From: Flavobacteriales bacterium UBA6969
Lineage (GTDB): Bacteria > Bacteroidota > Bacteroidia > Flavobacteriales_D > Sanyastnellaceae
Direction: 5' to 3'
DNA: 7,096 bases
Assembly: GCA_002448555.1 (NCBI GenBank)
Contig: DJYV01000141.1
Location: 1-7,096, forward strand
In this document: positions 1 through 6,966 of the stretch, piece after piece
Numbering within the stretch: position 1 is the first letter of the stretch
Layout: every line of letters starts with the position of its first letter
Position numbers and translations under genes: made by a program
The notes under the pieces: model-generated
The model's database searches: none
Told to the model about the DNA's origin: nothing
The model's input: only the letters and a program-made list of their open reading frames with translations

Positions 1-922
1 GCCGAATGCGGAATGGACCGTGGTCGAGGCGGACGAATTTGACCGGAGCTTTCTGCACCTCCATCCAACCCATGCGGTGATCACAAGCGCCGACCCCGAC
101 CACCTCGATGTGTACGGGGACGTGGCATCATTTCACGAAGGGTTCAAAGCCTTTGCGGAACGCATCAGCGGCACGCTGTTCCTGGAGGTTGATGTCCACA
201 TTGAAGGCGTCACAGGCAAGCGGTACGGTGTAACCACTTCGCGGCAGGAGGCGGAAGCCTGGCACGCGGCAGCAACCGCCCTGCGCATCGAAGACAGCTG
301 GTTGACCGGCGATGTCTGGATCGGCGGGGGTTGGCACGATGGCGTGCGCTTCCCCCTCGCCGGGGTACACAACGTAAAGAATGCATTGGCAGCTGTGTGC
401 CTGGCGGAAGCAGCGGGCGCAGATGTGGAAGCGTGTCTACAGCGGCTCGGTGCGTTCCAAGGCATTGAACGACGATTTGCCTACCACGTCCGGGCGGATC
501 ACGGCATTTACATCGACGACTACGCCCACCATCCGGTGGAATTGGAAGCGGCCATCGCCGCTGTGCGGTTGCACCATCCGGGGCGGGAAATCACAGGGAT
601 TTTTCAGCCGCATTTGTTTTCGAGAACGCGGGATAATCTGGTCGAATTTGGTCAGGCCTTGGCTCAGTTAGATCGGGTTTTTTTGTTGCCCATCTATCCC
701 GCCCGAGAGACGCCCATCCCGGGAATCGATTCACAAGTCCTGTTTGAAAACATCCCCCACCCCCACAAATACCTCATCGAATCAAATCAGATATTCGATA
801 ACCTGAAGGCGTACCCTCCCGACGTGCTGATGACCTTGGGGGCTGGCGACATCAACCGATGCGTACAACCCCTGGCCCACTGGCTTCGCGAGGACCCTCA
901 TAGATTCAAAGCTCGCACCTGA
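1..922 (+). CDS. murC: UDP-N-acetylmuramate--L-alanine ligase, C-terminal part (N-terminus outside window)
   Basis: Cytoplasmic ATP-dependent ligase that adds L-alanine to UDP-MurNAc, the first amino acid of the peptidoglycan stem peptide. The reading frame is open from base 2 to the TGA at 920-922, giving 306 residues. MurC is usually about 450-490 residues, so roughly the first 150 are missing, including the glycine-rich nucleotide site and the ATP P-loop. Visible Mur ligase motifs, in order: VVEADEFDRSF at the start of the fragment, DHLDVYGD, GVHNVKNALAA in the central ATPase domain, IERRF, then DDYAHHPVELEAAI, FQPHLFSRTRD, YPARETPIPG and LGAGDI in the C-terminal domain. DDYAHHP and FQPHxxSRT separate MurC from MurD, MurE and MurF; Mpl is the closest alternative, but the position directly before ftsQ supports murC. 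The frame has no internal start that should be taken as a true N-terminus. The stop lies 7 bases before ftsQ, so the two genes are almost certainly cotranscribed. Confidence 0.96.
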   Translation, partial: PNAEWTVVEADEFDRSFLHLHPTHAVITSADPDHLDVYGDVASFHEGFKAFAERISGTLFLEVDVHIEGVTGKRYGVTTSRQEAEAWHAAATALRIEDSWLTGDVWIGGGWHDGVRFPLAGVHNVKNALAAVCLAEAAGADVEACLQRLGAFQGIERRFAYHVRADHGIYIDDYAHHPVELEAAIAAVRLHHPGREITGIFQPHLFSRTRDNLVEFGQALAQLDRVFLLPIYPARETPIPGIDSQVLFENIPHPHKYLIESNQIFDNLKAYPPDVLMTLGAGDINRCVQPLAHWLREDPHRFKART

Positions 923-929
923 ACACACC

Positions 930-1661
930 ATGATTCGAACCATCCTCTCCATCACCTCAGCCGTTTTGCTGATTGCCGGCAGTGGAGCCTTGGTTGGGTT
1001 TTCGGTGGAACGCGAGTCCAACGCTCGGTACACAGGGTTAGAAGTCGACGTCGTCGAAATCGATGGGATGTTTTTTGTCGACGCCGCGGGAGTTCGCGAC
1101 CGTATTTACACCAACGACAGCATTGCCGGAACCTTTGTCGCGGATTTATCCCTTCACGATGTAGAGCGCTGGGTGCGTGAAATCCCCGCCATCGATGGGG
1201 TGGAAATTTACCCGGGCTTGAACCGAACGCTGCACGTGCAAGTCACCCAACGCAAGCCGCTGGCTCGGGTGCATACGTCCGAGGACGAGCCGGACTTCTA
1301 CATCGACGACGAAGGTGAACTGCTTCCGCTCTCGCCTTACTACACTGCACGGGTCCCGGTCATTCACGCGCCTTCATTCGAGGCCGCGTCTGAAGCATTT
1401 GCCTTGGTCCAAGCCACCGCAAACAATCCACTCTGGTCGGCCTTCATCGACCAGATTGAAGTCAACAGCGTCGGCGCACTCGATGTCGTGCCTCGGATTG
1501 GAGCGGCGCGAATTGCATTTGGCGACGCTCAGCAACTTGAAGATAAACTGAACAAACTCCTTGTATTCTACACCGAACATGTCGAACGGGGTAACCTGAA
1601 CGTCTACAAGCGCATCGACTTGACCTTTGCGGATCAAGTGGTCGCCCAACGGTATTACTAA
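930..1661 (+). CDS. ftsQ: Cell division protein FtsQ (DivIB family)
   Basis: Bitopic inner-membrane divisome protein whose periplasmic domains help recruit FtsB/FtsL and the septal synthase. It has 243 residues. A hydrophobic segment at about residues 4-26 starts almost immediately, so the cytoplasmic tail is only a few residues. Next comes a POTRA-like region at about 36-105 (VDVVEIDGMFFVDAAGVRD, then VERWVREIPAIDGVEIYPG). The family signature QRKPLARV is at 107-114 and YIDDEGELLPLSPYYTARV at 124-142. The end (DVVPRIG, IAFGD, a LEDKLNKL helix, KRIDLTFADQVVAQ) matches the beta domain and final strands of Bacteroidota FtsQ. FtsQ sequences diverge strongly, so the call rests on the signature plus position between murC and ftsA. 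The ATG at 930 is chosen because it puts the membrane helix at the N-terminus and leaves a 7-base gap after murC. No Shine-Dalgarno motif is visible, which is normal in Bacteroidota. Confidence 0.92.
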   Translation: MIRTILSITSAVLLIAGSGALVGFSVERESNARYTGLEVDVVEIDGMFFVDAAGVRDRIYTNDSIAGTFVADLSLHDVERWVREIPAIDGVEIYPGLNRTLHVQVTQRKPLARVHTSEDEPDFYIDDEGELLPLSPYYTARVPVIHAPSFEAASEAFALVQATANNPLWSAFIDQIEVNSVGALDVVPRIGAARIAFGDAQQLEDKLNKLLVFYTEHVERGNLNVYKRIDLTFADQVVAQRYY

Positions 1662-1676
1662 GCAACCTCTACGTCC

Positions 1677-2948
1677 ATGGATTCTGCATCAAACAACCCA
1701 GAAAGAATCGTCGTTGGCCTTGACATTGGCACGACGAAAATCGCCTGCTTCGTCGGGCGCCGCAATGAACACGGAAAAATCGAAATCCTCGGTTACGGGA
1801 AAAGCGAATCCGTCGGTGTGTCCCGCGGGGTCGTTGCGAACATTGAAAAAACCGTGGATTCCATCCGCACGGCCATTGAAGAGGCCAAGCGCACGTCCGG
1901 GACGGTCTTTGTGGACGTGAACGTCGGCATTGCCGGCCAGCACATCAAAAGTCAGCAAACGCGAGGCCAACGCACCCGCGACAACCTCGAATCGGAAATC
2001 AGCCAAGTCGACATCGACGCGCTGATCCAGGACATGTACCGCCAGGTGATGCAGCCCGGCGAGGAAATTTTGCACGTACTGCCGCAAGAGTACACCGTGG
2101 ACAACGAAGGTGGAATCAAGGAGCCCGTGGGCATGAGTGGCATTCGTTTGGAGGCCAACTTCCACGTCATCATCGGCCAGATCGCGGCCATCCGCAACAT
2201 CAACCGGTGCATTAAAAAGGCGGAGCTCAACGTTGATCAATTGATTCTCGAACCCCTCGCCTCGTCTGCTTCGGTCTTGAGCGCGGAAGAAAAAGAAGCA
2301 GGTGTGGCCTTGGTAGACATTGGAGGCGGTACTACCGATATCGCGATTTTCCAAGATGGCATCATCCGCCACACCGCCGTCATTCCGTTTGGCGGCAACG
2401 TACTGACCGAAGACATCCGCCAGGGCTGCCAGATCATGAAGAAGCAAGCGGAGTTGCTGAAGCAGCGTTTCGGGTCGGCCATCGCCACCGAAATGAAGGA
2501 CAACGAAATCGTATGCATCCCCGGCTTGCAGGGACGCAACCCACGTGAAATCAGCCTCAAGAACCTCGCGAGCATCATCGAAGCGCGCATGACCGAAATC
2601 ATCGAACACGTGCATTTCGAAATCCGTAACTCCGGCTTCGCCGATCAGTTGATTGGCGGCGTGGTCTTGACGGGCGGCGGTTCGCAATTGCGCCACATCA
2701 CCCAGCTCTTCCAATACGTGACGGGCTTGGATTGCCGCGTAGGTTACCCGAGCGAGCACTTGGCCGAAGCGCCGAATCAAGAGGTCACCGCACCGAGCTT
2801 TGCTACCGGTGTTGGGCTCGTCATCAAAGGCTTCGACCGAATCGCCAGCAATGGAGAGGCACCGACCGATGAAACCACCGGCTCAGAGCGCGTTGGCATC
2901 CTCGAGCGCATGCGCAAATACTTCGTTGAAGACGAAGAAATTCAATAA
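1677..2948 (+). CDS. ftsA: Cell division protein FtsA
   Basis: Actin-like ATPase that anchors FtsZ filaments to the inner membrane and signals to the divisome. It has 423 residues, the usual size. The actin-fold nucleotide motifs are all present: phosphate 1 GLDIGTTK at 14-21, phosphate 2 VDIGGGTTDIAIF from 213, and the adenosine motif GGVVLTGGGSQL at 327-338. The FtsA-specific 1C subdomain (about 83-165, containing VDVNVGIAGQHI and VLPQEYTVD) replaces the actin 1B domain and separates it from MreB, DnaK and PilM. The C-terminal end (GILERMRKYFVEDEE, from 407) looks like the short amphipathic membrane-targeting helix followed by an acidic tip. The ATG at 1677 is 15 bases after the ftsQ stop; no Shine-Dalgarno is visible. 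It lies between ftsQ and ftsZ, as in most dcw clusters. A 363-codon open frame lies antisense to it and is a compositional shadow. Confidence 0.98.
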   Translation: MDSASNNPERIVVGLDIGTTKIACFVGRRNEHGKIEILGYGKSESVGVSRGVVANIEKTVDSIRTAIEEAKRTSGTVFVDVNVGIAGQHIKSQQTRGQRTRDNLESEISQVDIDALIQDMYRQVMQPGEEILHVLPQEYTVDNEGGIKEPVGMSGIRLEANFHVIIGQIAAIRNINRCIKKAELNVDQLILEPLASSASVLSAEEKEAGVALVDIGGGTTDIAIFQDGIIRHTAVIPFGGNVLTEDIRQGCQIMKKQAELLKQRFGSAIATEMKDNEIVCIPGLQGRNPREISLKNLASIIEARMTEIIEHVHFEIRNSGFADQLIGGVVLTGGGSQLRHITQLFQYVTGLDCRVGYPSEHLAEAPNQEVTAPSFATGVGLVIKGFDRIASNGEAPTDETTGSERVGILERMRKYFVEDEEIQ

Positions 2949-2968
2949 CCACAGGAACCCGAATTGAG

Positions 2969-4696
2969 ATGAACGATATGAGCACTCCCAACCCCTACCC
3001 GACCCTCACCTCTCCGATCAAAGTCATCGGCGTCGGTGGCGGGGGATCAAATGCGGTGAACACCATGTACGACCGCGGCATTCAAGGCGTGGATTTCATC
3101 GTGTGCAACACCGATGCCCAAGCCCTTGACGCAAGCCCGGTTCCTGTGAAAGTCCAGCTCGGCGCCACCCTCACGGGAGGCCAAGGCGCAGGTTCCCTTC
3201 CGGATGTTGGCCGCAACGCCGCCATTGAAACGCTGGAAGAGGTCAAAGAAATGATCGGCGACAAGACCAGCATGGTCTTCATCACCGCCGGAATGGGCGG
3301 TGGCACCGGGACTGGTGCAGCACCTGTCATTGCCCAAGCGGCCCGCGAGATGGACATCCTCACGGTGGGCATCGTCACGATTCCGTTCCAATTCGAAGGA
3401 CGTCGCCGCAGTGCGCAGGCCACCGAAGGACTGGAAAAAATGCGCGAAGCCGTCGATACGTTGCTCATCATTCGCAACGACAAGCTGCGTGAACTGTATG
3501 GCAACCTGACGATCCGAGCGGCCTTCAACAACGCCGATGAAATCCTTTGTACCGCCGCCAAAGGCATCGCGGAAGTCATTACGCTGACCGGTGAAATCAA
3601 CGTCGACATGAACGACGTCAACACCGTCATGCGCAATTCGGGTCGGGCCATCATGGGTTCCGGCAAAGCGAGCGGCGAAGGCCGGGCGCGGACGGCAGTT
3701 ACCGAAGCGTTGGAATCACCCCTGCTCAACGATTGCGACATCACCGGCGCTAATTTTGTTCTGCTCAACATCACCTTTGGCACCGAGGAAATCCTCATGG
3801 ATGAGATCATGGAAATCACCGATTTCATCCAAGACGCTGCAGGCCAATCCGCAGAGGTCATCTGGGGCTACGGTGTGGACGAAAAATTGGATGAGGACCT
3901 GTGCGTAACGGTCATCGCCACCGGTTTCCAAGCACAAGATCAACTTGAATCCCCTGCCCAACCGCGAACTACCGTGTTCACGCTGGAGGAAGAGCCCAAG
4001 GAAATAAAAGCGCCCGTTCAACCCACGCAACATACCCCGGCACCTCCCGCAAACGAGCTGAACGAGGAAGAAATGCCGTACATCAAGCAAGTTGAGGACA
4101 CGGAGGAACCCGCTCCTGCGGCCACTGGTCAACTGTTCGACCTCGTCACGGATGAAGCGGAGTCGGCAGAAACCCCTGAAGCACCACCCGCCGCTGCGGA
4201 CGACGTACCCCCGGTGACCGGAGCCAACGGCGAACCTCCATCGGTCACGGTGTACACCCTCGAAAGCGAGCCACTTCCCGCTACCAGCGATGAACCCAAC
4301 CTTGGTGGCATTCGATTCACGGAGACGCCTCCTTCGCAGCCCATTACGCCGGCCCAACCTCCGGTCGAGGAGCCGTTGTCCCAAACACCGGACCTCGCTC
4401 CGAATGCATCCCGCGAGGTCATTCAACCGGTGGCCCGAACAACGGAGGGCGGCGACTTGCAAGCGCGAAACCAGCGCATTTCGCAATTCACGCGCAAGCT
4501 GAAAACACCCGGTGGACTTGCGGACCTCGAAGCCGAGCCAGCTTACAAGCGTCGCCAAGTCATCCTCGACGACATCGATCACTCATCAAATTCACAAGTC
4601 AGCCGATTCACGCTGCACGAGGAAACGGACGAGGAGGGCGAACGCACCATTGAATTGCGCAACGACAACCCATTCCTGCACGACAACGTCGACTGA
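2969..4696 (+). CDS. ftsZ: Cell division protein FtsZ, Bacteroidota type with long linker
   Basis: Tubulin-like GTPase that polymerises into the cytokinetic ring. It has 575 residues. The GTPase core runs to about residue 321: GVGGGGSN at 21-28, the tubulin signature GGGTGTG at 110-116, FEGRRR, and the T7 synergy loop N211-V-D213-M-N-D216. The residues Asn, Asp and Asp needed for GTP hydrolysis across the interface are kept; Met214 replaces the more usual Phe. Residues about 322-514 form a low-complexity linker rich in Pro, Glu, Ala and Thr, likely disordered. It carries two similar peptides, TVFTLEEEP (335-343) and TVYTLESEP (427-435). A conserved C-terminal block follows: GGLADLEAEPAYKRRQV from 515, SRFTLHEE from 545, and NDNPFLHDNVD at the very end. 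This is the Bacteroidota form of the conserved tail that binds FtsA and other partners. The ATG at 2969 is chosen; an in-frame ATG at 2978 is possible. An AGGAA at 2953-2957 lies 11 bases before 2969, a long spacing of doubtful use. Confidence 0.98.
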   Translation: MNDMSTPNPYPTLTSPIKVIGVGGGGSNAVNTMYDRGIQGVDFIVCNTDAQALDASPVPVKVQLGATLTGGQGAGSLPDVGRNAAIETLEEVKEMIGDKTSMVFITAGMGGGTGTGAAPVIAQAAREMDILTVGIVTIPFQFEGRRRSAQATEGLEKMREAVDTLLIIRNDKLRELYGNLTIRAAFNNADEILCTAAKGIAEVITLTGEINVDMNDVNTVMRNSGRAIMGSGKASGEGRARTAVTEALESPLLNDCDITGANFVLLNITFGTEEILMDEIMEITDFIQDAAGQSAEVIWGYGVDEKLDEDLCVTVIATGFQAQDQLESPAQPRTTVFTLEEEPKEIKAPVQPTQHTPAPPANELNEEEMPYIKQVEDTEEPAPAATGQLFDLVTDEAESAETPEAPPAAADDVPPVTGANGEPPSVTVYTLESEPLPATSDEPNLGGIRFTETPPSQPITPAQPPVEEPLSQTPDLAPNASREVIQPVARTTEGGDLQARNQRISQFTRKLKTPGGLADLEAEPAYKRRQVILDDIDHSSNSQVSRFTLHEETDEEGERTIELRNDNPFLHDNVD

Positions 4697-4698
4697 AC

Positions 4699-5154
4699 AT
4701 GAGCATGTACAGCACCATTTCGGATGGCATCAAAGACGCCATGCGCAACAAAGACCGCGAGCGGCTGGCCGCATTGCGCGATGTGAAAAGCAAGCTCATG
4801 CTCGAGGCCACCAAAACAGGAGCAGACGGTGACGATATACCGGATGCGACCGTACTGGCAATTCTGACCAAGCTCTTCAAGCAGCGTAGCGAAACCGCCG
4901 ACCTCTATGCCGAGCAAGGGCGCGCCGACCTCGAAACAGAGGAACGGGCACAAGCTGCTGTGATTGCTGAATTCTTGCCCCAACCTTTGACAGAAGAGGA
5001 GATCAAGGCGGAAGTGGCTGCCATCATCGCCGAGACCGGCGCAGCGAGCATGGCCGACATGGGCAAGGTTATGGGTATCGCCTCTAGCCGCATGGCGGGC
5101 AAGGCCGACGGCAAGGTCATCGCCGGAATTGTGCGCGCGGCCTTGAACAGTTGA
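4699..5154 (+). CDS. yqeY: GatB/YqeY domain-containing protein
   Basis: Small cytoplasmic protein of 151 residues, normal for the YqeY family. The family is related to the tRNA-binding helical tail of the GatB subunit of Asp/Glu-tRNA amidotransferase. Its own cellular job is not established, so a role in tRNA handling is inference. Visible family blocks: IKDAMRNKDRERLAALRDVKSKL near the N-terminus (residues 11 on), a central KQRSETADLYAEQGRADLE followed by AEFLPQPLTEEEIKAEV, and the C-terminal GAASMADMGKVMGIASSRMAGKADG, which is the most diagnostic part. The ATG at 4699 begins 2 bases after the ftsZ stop, suggesting translational coupling; an in-frame ATG at 4705 is an alternative. Placement directly after ftsZ is, from memory, a recurrent Bacteroidota arrangement. 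The gene appears intact. Confidence 0.93.
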   Translation: MSMYSTISDGIKDAMRNKDRERLAALRDVKSKLMLEATKTGADGDDIPDATVLAILTKLFKQRSETADLYAEQGRADLETEERAQAAVIAEFLPQPLTEEEIKAEVAAIIAETGAASMADMGKVMGIASSRMAGKADGKVIAGIVRAALNS

Positions 5155-5189
5155 GCGCACCGCTTGTTAAACCGTTGAAATCAATACCT

Positions 5190-5864
5190 ATGAAGAACAC
5201 ATTCACTTGGTCCGCATGTGCCATTGCCATTGCGCTCGCCTCGTGCGGAACCCCCGCGGAAGACAGCGCCTCAACAGAGGCCCCCAAGAATGAAAAACCA
5301 CAAGAAAACGACCCGGTGAGCTTGACCGGTGGTCGGTACACCATTGATTCCGCTGCAAGCACAGTCAACTGGAAAGGCACGGAAATCACCGGAAAATCAC
5401 ATGTTGGCACAGTCGGTATTTACAAGGGTAACCTCGAAGTGATTGACGAAACCATTGCCAAGGCTTTTGTCTCCATGGATATGAACACCATCCTGGTCAC
5501 GGATGAAGATATGAGCGACCGTGCGAAAGAAAGGTTACTCCGCCACCTCAAGTCAGAGGATTTTTTCGGTGTCGAGAAATATCCCGATTCCCAAATGTTC
5601 ATCGAAGGCGTTAAGGAAAAGGACGGTGTGCCCCATGTTTTTGGTAAGATCATCATCCGCCGTATCCCCCAGCCGATTCACTTCCCTGTTACCTTCAGCG
5701 AGGAAGACGGCACCATCACCGTGGATGCTTCCCTCACCTTTGACCGCTCCAAGCACGACGTGAAATTCCGATCGGGCACGTTTCCTGATTTGTTCCCCGA
5801 CTTGGGCGACAAACTCATCAACGATGACATCGAACTCGACGTACACATTGTAGCAACGATGTGA
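5190..5864 (+). CDS. YceI family lipoprotein (polyisoprenoid-binding-like)
   Basis: Predicted envelope lipoprotein of 224 residues with a YceI-like lipocalin-fold domain. A characterised family member binds a long polyisoprenoid; the ligand here is unknown. From the ATG at 5190 the N-terminus is a lipoprotein signal peptide with lipobox LASC and the lipidated cysteine at residue 19. Residues 20-46 are a polar Glu/Pro/Lys/Ser-rich tether. The domain spans about 49-222: RYTIDSAASTVNWKG, HVGTVGIYKGNL, HLKSEDFF at 119-126 with YP at 131-132, FDRSKHDVKFRSG at 184-196 and LINDDIELDV at 209-218. These are typical of the Bacteroidota branch. A TTG at 5151 would extend the frame by 13 codons into yqeY and spoil the signal peptide, so 5190 is preferred. 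Glycine at +2 argues against inner-membrane retention, so an outer-membrane location is likely. The 35-base gap after yqeY and the terminator just downstream suggest it is the last gene of the cluster transcript. Confidence 0.9.
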   Translation: MKNTFTWSACAIAIALASCGTPAEDSASTEAPKNEKPQENDPVSLTGGRYTIDSAASTVNWKGTEITGKSHVGTVGIYKGNLEVIDETIAKAFVSMDMNTILVTDEDMSDRAKERLLRHLKSEDFFGVEKYPDSQMFIEGVKEKDGVPHVFGKIIIRRIPQPIHFPVTFSEEDGTITVDASLTFDRSKHDVKFRSGTFPDLFPDLGDKLINDDIELDVHIVATM

Positions 5865-5886
5865 CGTCAAGTGAGAAATTGAAACC

Positions 5887-5914
5887 AAGGCCTGGGCTCG
5901 TCCCGGGCCTTTTT
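5887..5914 (+). terminator. Rho-independent terminator after the YceI gene
   Basis: AAGGCCTGGG at 5887-5896 pairs with CCCGGGCCTT at 5902-5911. This gives a 10-bp stem, all Watson-Crick except one G-U wobble, with a 5-base loop (CTCGT) and the T run 5910-5914, then CG and three more T. It lies 22 bases after the YceI stop codon and most likely ends the murC-ftsQ-ftsA-ftsZ-yqeY-yceI transcript. The A pair opposite the T run is short, so it would work poorly for minus-strand transcripts. Confidence 0.9.
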
Positions 5915-5936
5915 CGTTTCCTACGGGCCGAAAGGA

Positions 5937-6962
5937 ATGCATACCTTCGTATGCGGCATGCGTTGGACCAATTACTTCATCCACCCCAGAGACAACCGGT
6001 ACTACGTCTTTTCCTTTCGGGAAACAGCGCATGCTGAAGAGTACGAGGAGATGCTGCGCACTGCCGAGGTCCCATTCGAACGGCATGAAGAAGGGGAACA
6101 ATGGCTTTTTGGTGTGCCCCGAACCCATTTCCGTGAAGCCCTGCGTTGCAACCACCTCGTGCACGCCCACCACCGCACCAAATTCATCCCGGTAGCCAGC
6201 TTGCGCTATGCCCTGCTCCTGATCACCGGAGCAGTGCTTGTAGTCGCGTTGGTCGGGGCGCTGGGCGGTACGGGGACGGCGCAGGAACGAACGCCCGAAT
6301 GGGAACTCGGAGTGAGTACCGTTGGGGTTTTGCCCTTGGAAGCCGTCGGCTACGAGTCCATTGAAGCGTTTGACGAGGGGCTCACCCTGCAATGGCAGCC
6401 ACAAGTGGGGAGCGGATTCGGGTTGCGGCTGCACCGAAATTTCAAAGGCAGCAGCTGGAGCATTGAAACCGGCCTCGAAACCTTGCGCATGCGATCTAAT
6501 TGGGGCCTGGTGTTCGCCTCGGAAATCAGCGGTGAAGAGACTTCGGACACGTTGTCCCTGCGGGCAGGGCGCTACCGCTTGCCATTGCTGGCACAAACCA
6601 AGGTGCCATTGAATCAACGGTGGGAATTGCTCGCCGGAGGTGGAGTGTGCGTGGACTTTTTGCTGAGCGACGTGTTCACAACGGGGTACCAGCAAATTGG
6701 GACCGTCTACCATGAATACCAGGTTGAAGAAAACCGGCAACGGCGCTGGGGAGTGCCCTTACGCGCTGAGATCGGTGCGCTGCACCGACCGGCGGATAAC
6801 AAAAAGGCTGGGCTTTACGTCGGGTGCATCTGGTGGCGGGAATGGTCAACCAACCGATGGGGTGAAGCGCAATGGGAGCGCGACCTCGAAAAAGCCGACG
6901 TTCGGCTCTTCATGCCCCAGGCTGGATTTGCCTTGGAGTTCCGGATCATCCTGCCGCAATAA
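5937..6962 (+). CDS. Unrecognised protein: soluble N-terminal domain, one membrane helix, outer-membrane beta-barrel-like C-terminus
   Basis: I do not recognise this 341-residue protein as a named family. Residues about 8-82 are a compact, charged, His-rich segment (RWTNYFIHPRDNRYYVFSFRE, EEYEEMLRTAEVPFERHEEG, EQWLFGVPRTHFREALRCNHL). They resemble, from memory, small Bacteroidota proteins with a single C-terminal membrane helix. RTKFIPVASLR (80-90) is a basic lead-in to a hydrophobic stretch at about 91-109. GTGTA|QE at 111-117 then fits the signal peptidase I small-residue rule (Gly at -3, Ala at -1). Residues about 120-341 alternate polar and hydrophobic residues like beta strands (GFGLRLHRNF, YRLPLLAQTKVPL, WELLAGGGVCVDFLL, FALEFRIIL), similar to the PorT-like outer-membrane barrel class. 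Family assignment of both halves is inference. The frame runs unbroken through the junction. An ATG at 5958 gives MRWTNYF and is a plausible alternative start. AAAGGA directly abuts the 5937 ATG, too close to be a normal ribosome site. No promoter is recognisable upstream. Confidence 0.75.
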   Translation: MHTFVCGMRWTNYFIHPRDNRYYVFSFRETAHAEEYEEMLRTAEVPFERHEEGEQWLFGVPRTHFREALRCNHLVHAHHRTKFIPVASLRYALLLITGAVLVVALVGALGGTGTAQERTPEWELGVSTVGVLPLEAVGYESIEAFDEGLTLQWQPQVGSGFGLRLHRNFKGSSWSIETGLETLRMRSNWGLVFASEISGEETSDTLSLRAGRYRLPLLAQTKVPLNQRWELLAGGGVCVDFLLSDVFTTGYQQIGTVYHEYQVEENRQRRWGVPLRAEIGALHRPADNKKAGLYVGCIWWREWSTNRWGEAQWERDLEKADVRLFMPQAGFALEFRIILPQ

Positions 6963-6966
6963 CGCG

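Noticed and set aside
678..684. Run of seven T inside murC as a possible frameshift or slippage site
   Set aside because: The normal frame continues through it to the expected YPARETPIPG and LGAGDI motifs, so no frameshift is needed or indicated.
1689..2780. A 363-codon open frame on the minus strand opposite ftsA
   Set aside because: It mirrors the ftsA codon pattern and has no family motif; ftsA itself is certain, so this is a compositional shadow.
3716..4582. A 288-codon minus-strand open frame opposite the FtsZ linker
   Set aside because: The translation is Arg/Gly/Leu-rich because it is the complement of Pro/Glu/Ala codons in the linker; there is no independent support.
5151..5189. Upstream TTG start for the YceI gene
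   Set aside because: It overlaps the yqeY stop, is a rare start codon and would add 13 residues before an otherwise ideal lipoprotein signal peptide.
5164..5192. Possible Bacteroidota-type promoter (TTG, then TACCTATG 18 bases later) before the YceI gene
   Set aside because: The -7-like element overlaps the ATG, so transcription would start inside the gene; the match is also imperfect.
5553..6740. A 395-codon open frame on the minus strand across the YceI gene, the terminator and the barrel gene
   Set aside because: It runs antisense to two well-supported features and through the terminator hairpin, and its translation shows no recognisable motif or fold pattern. Such frames are expected opposite GC-rich genes with strong third-position bias.
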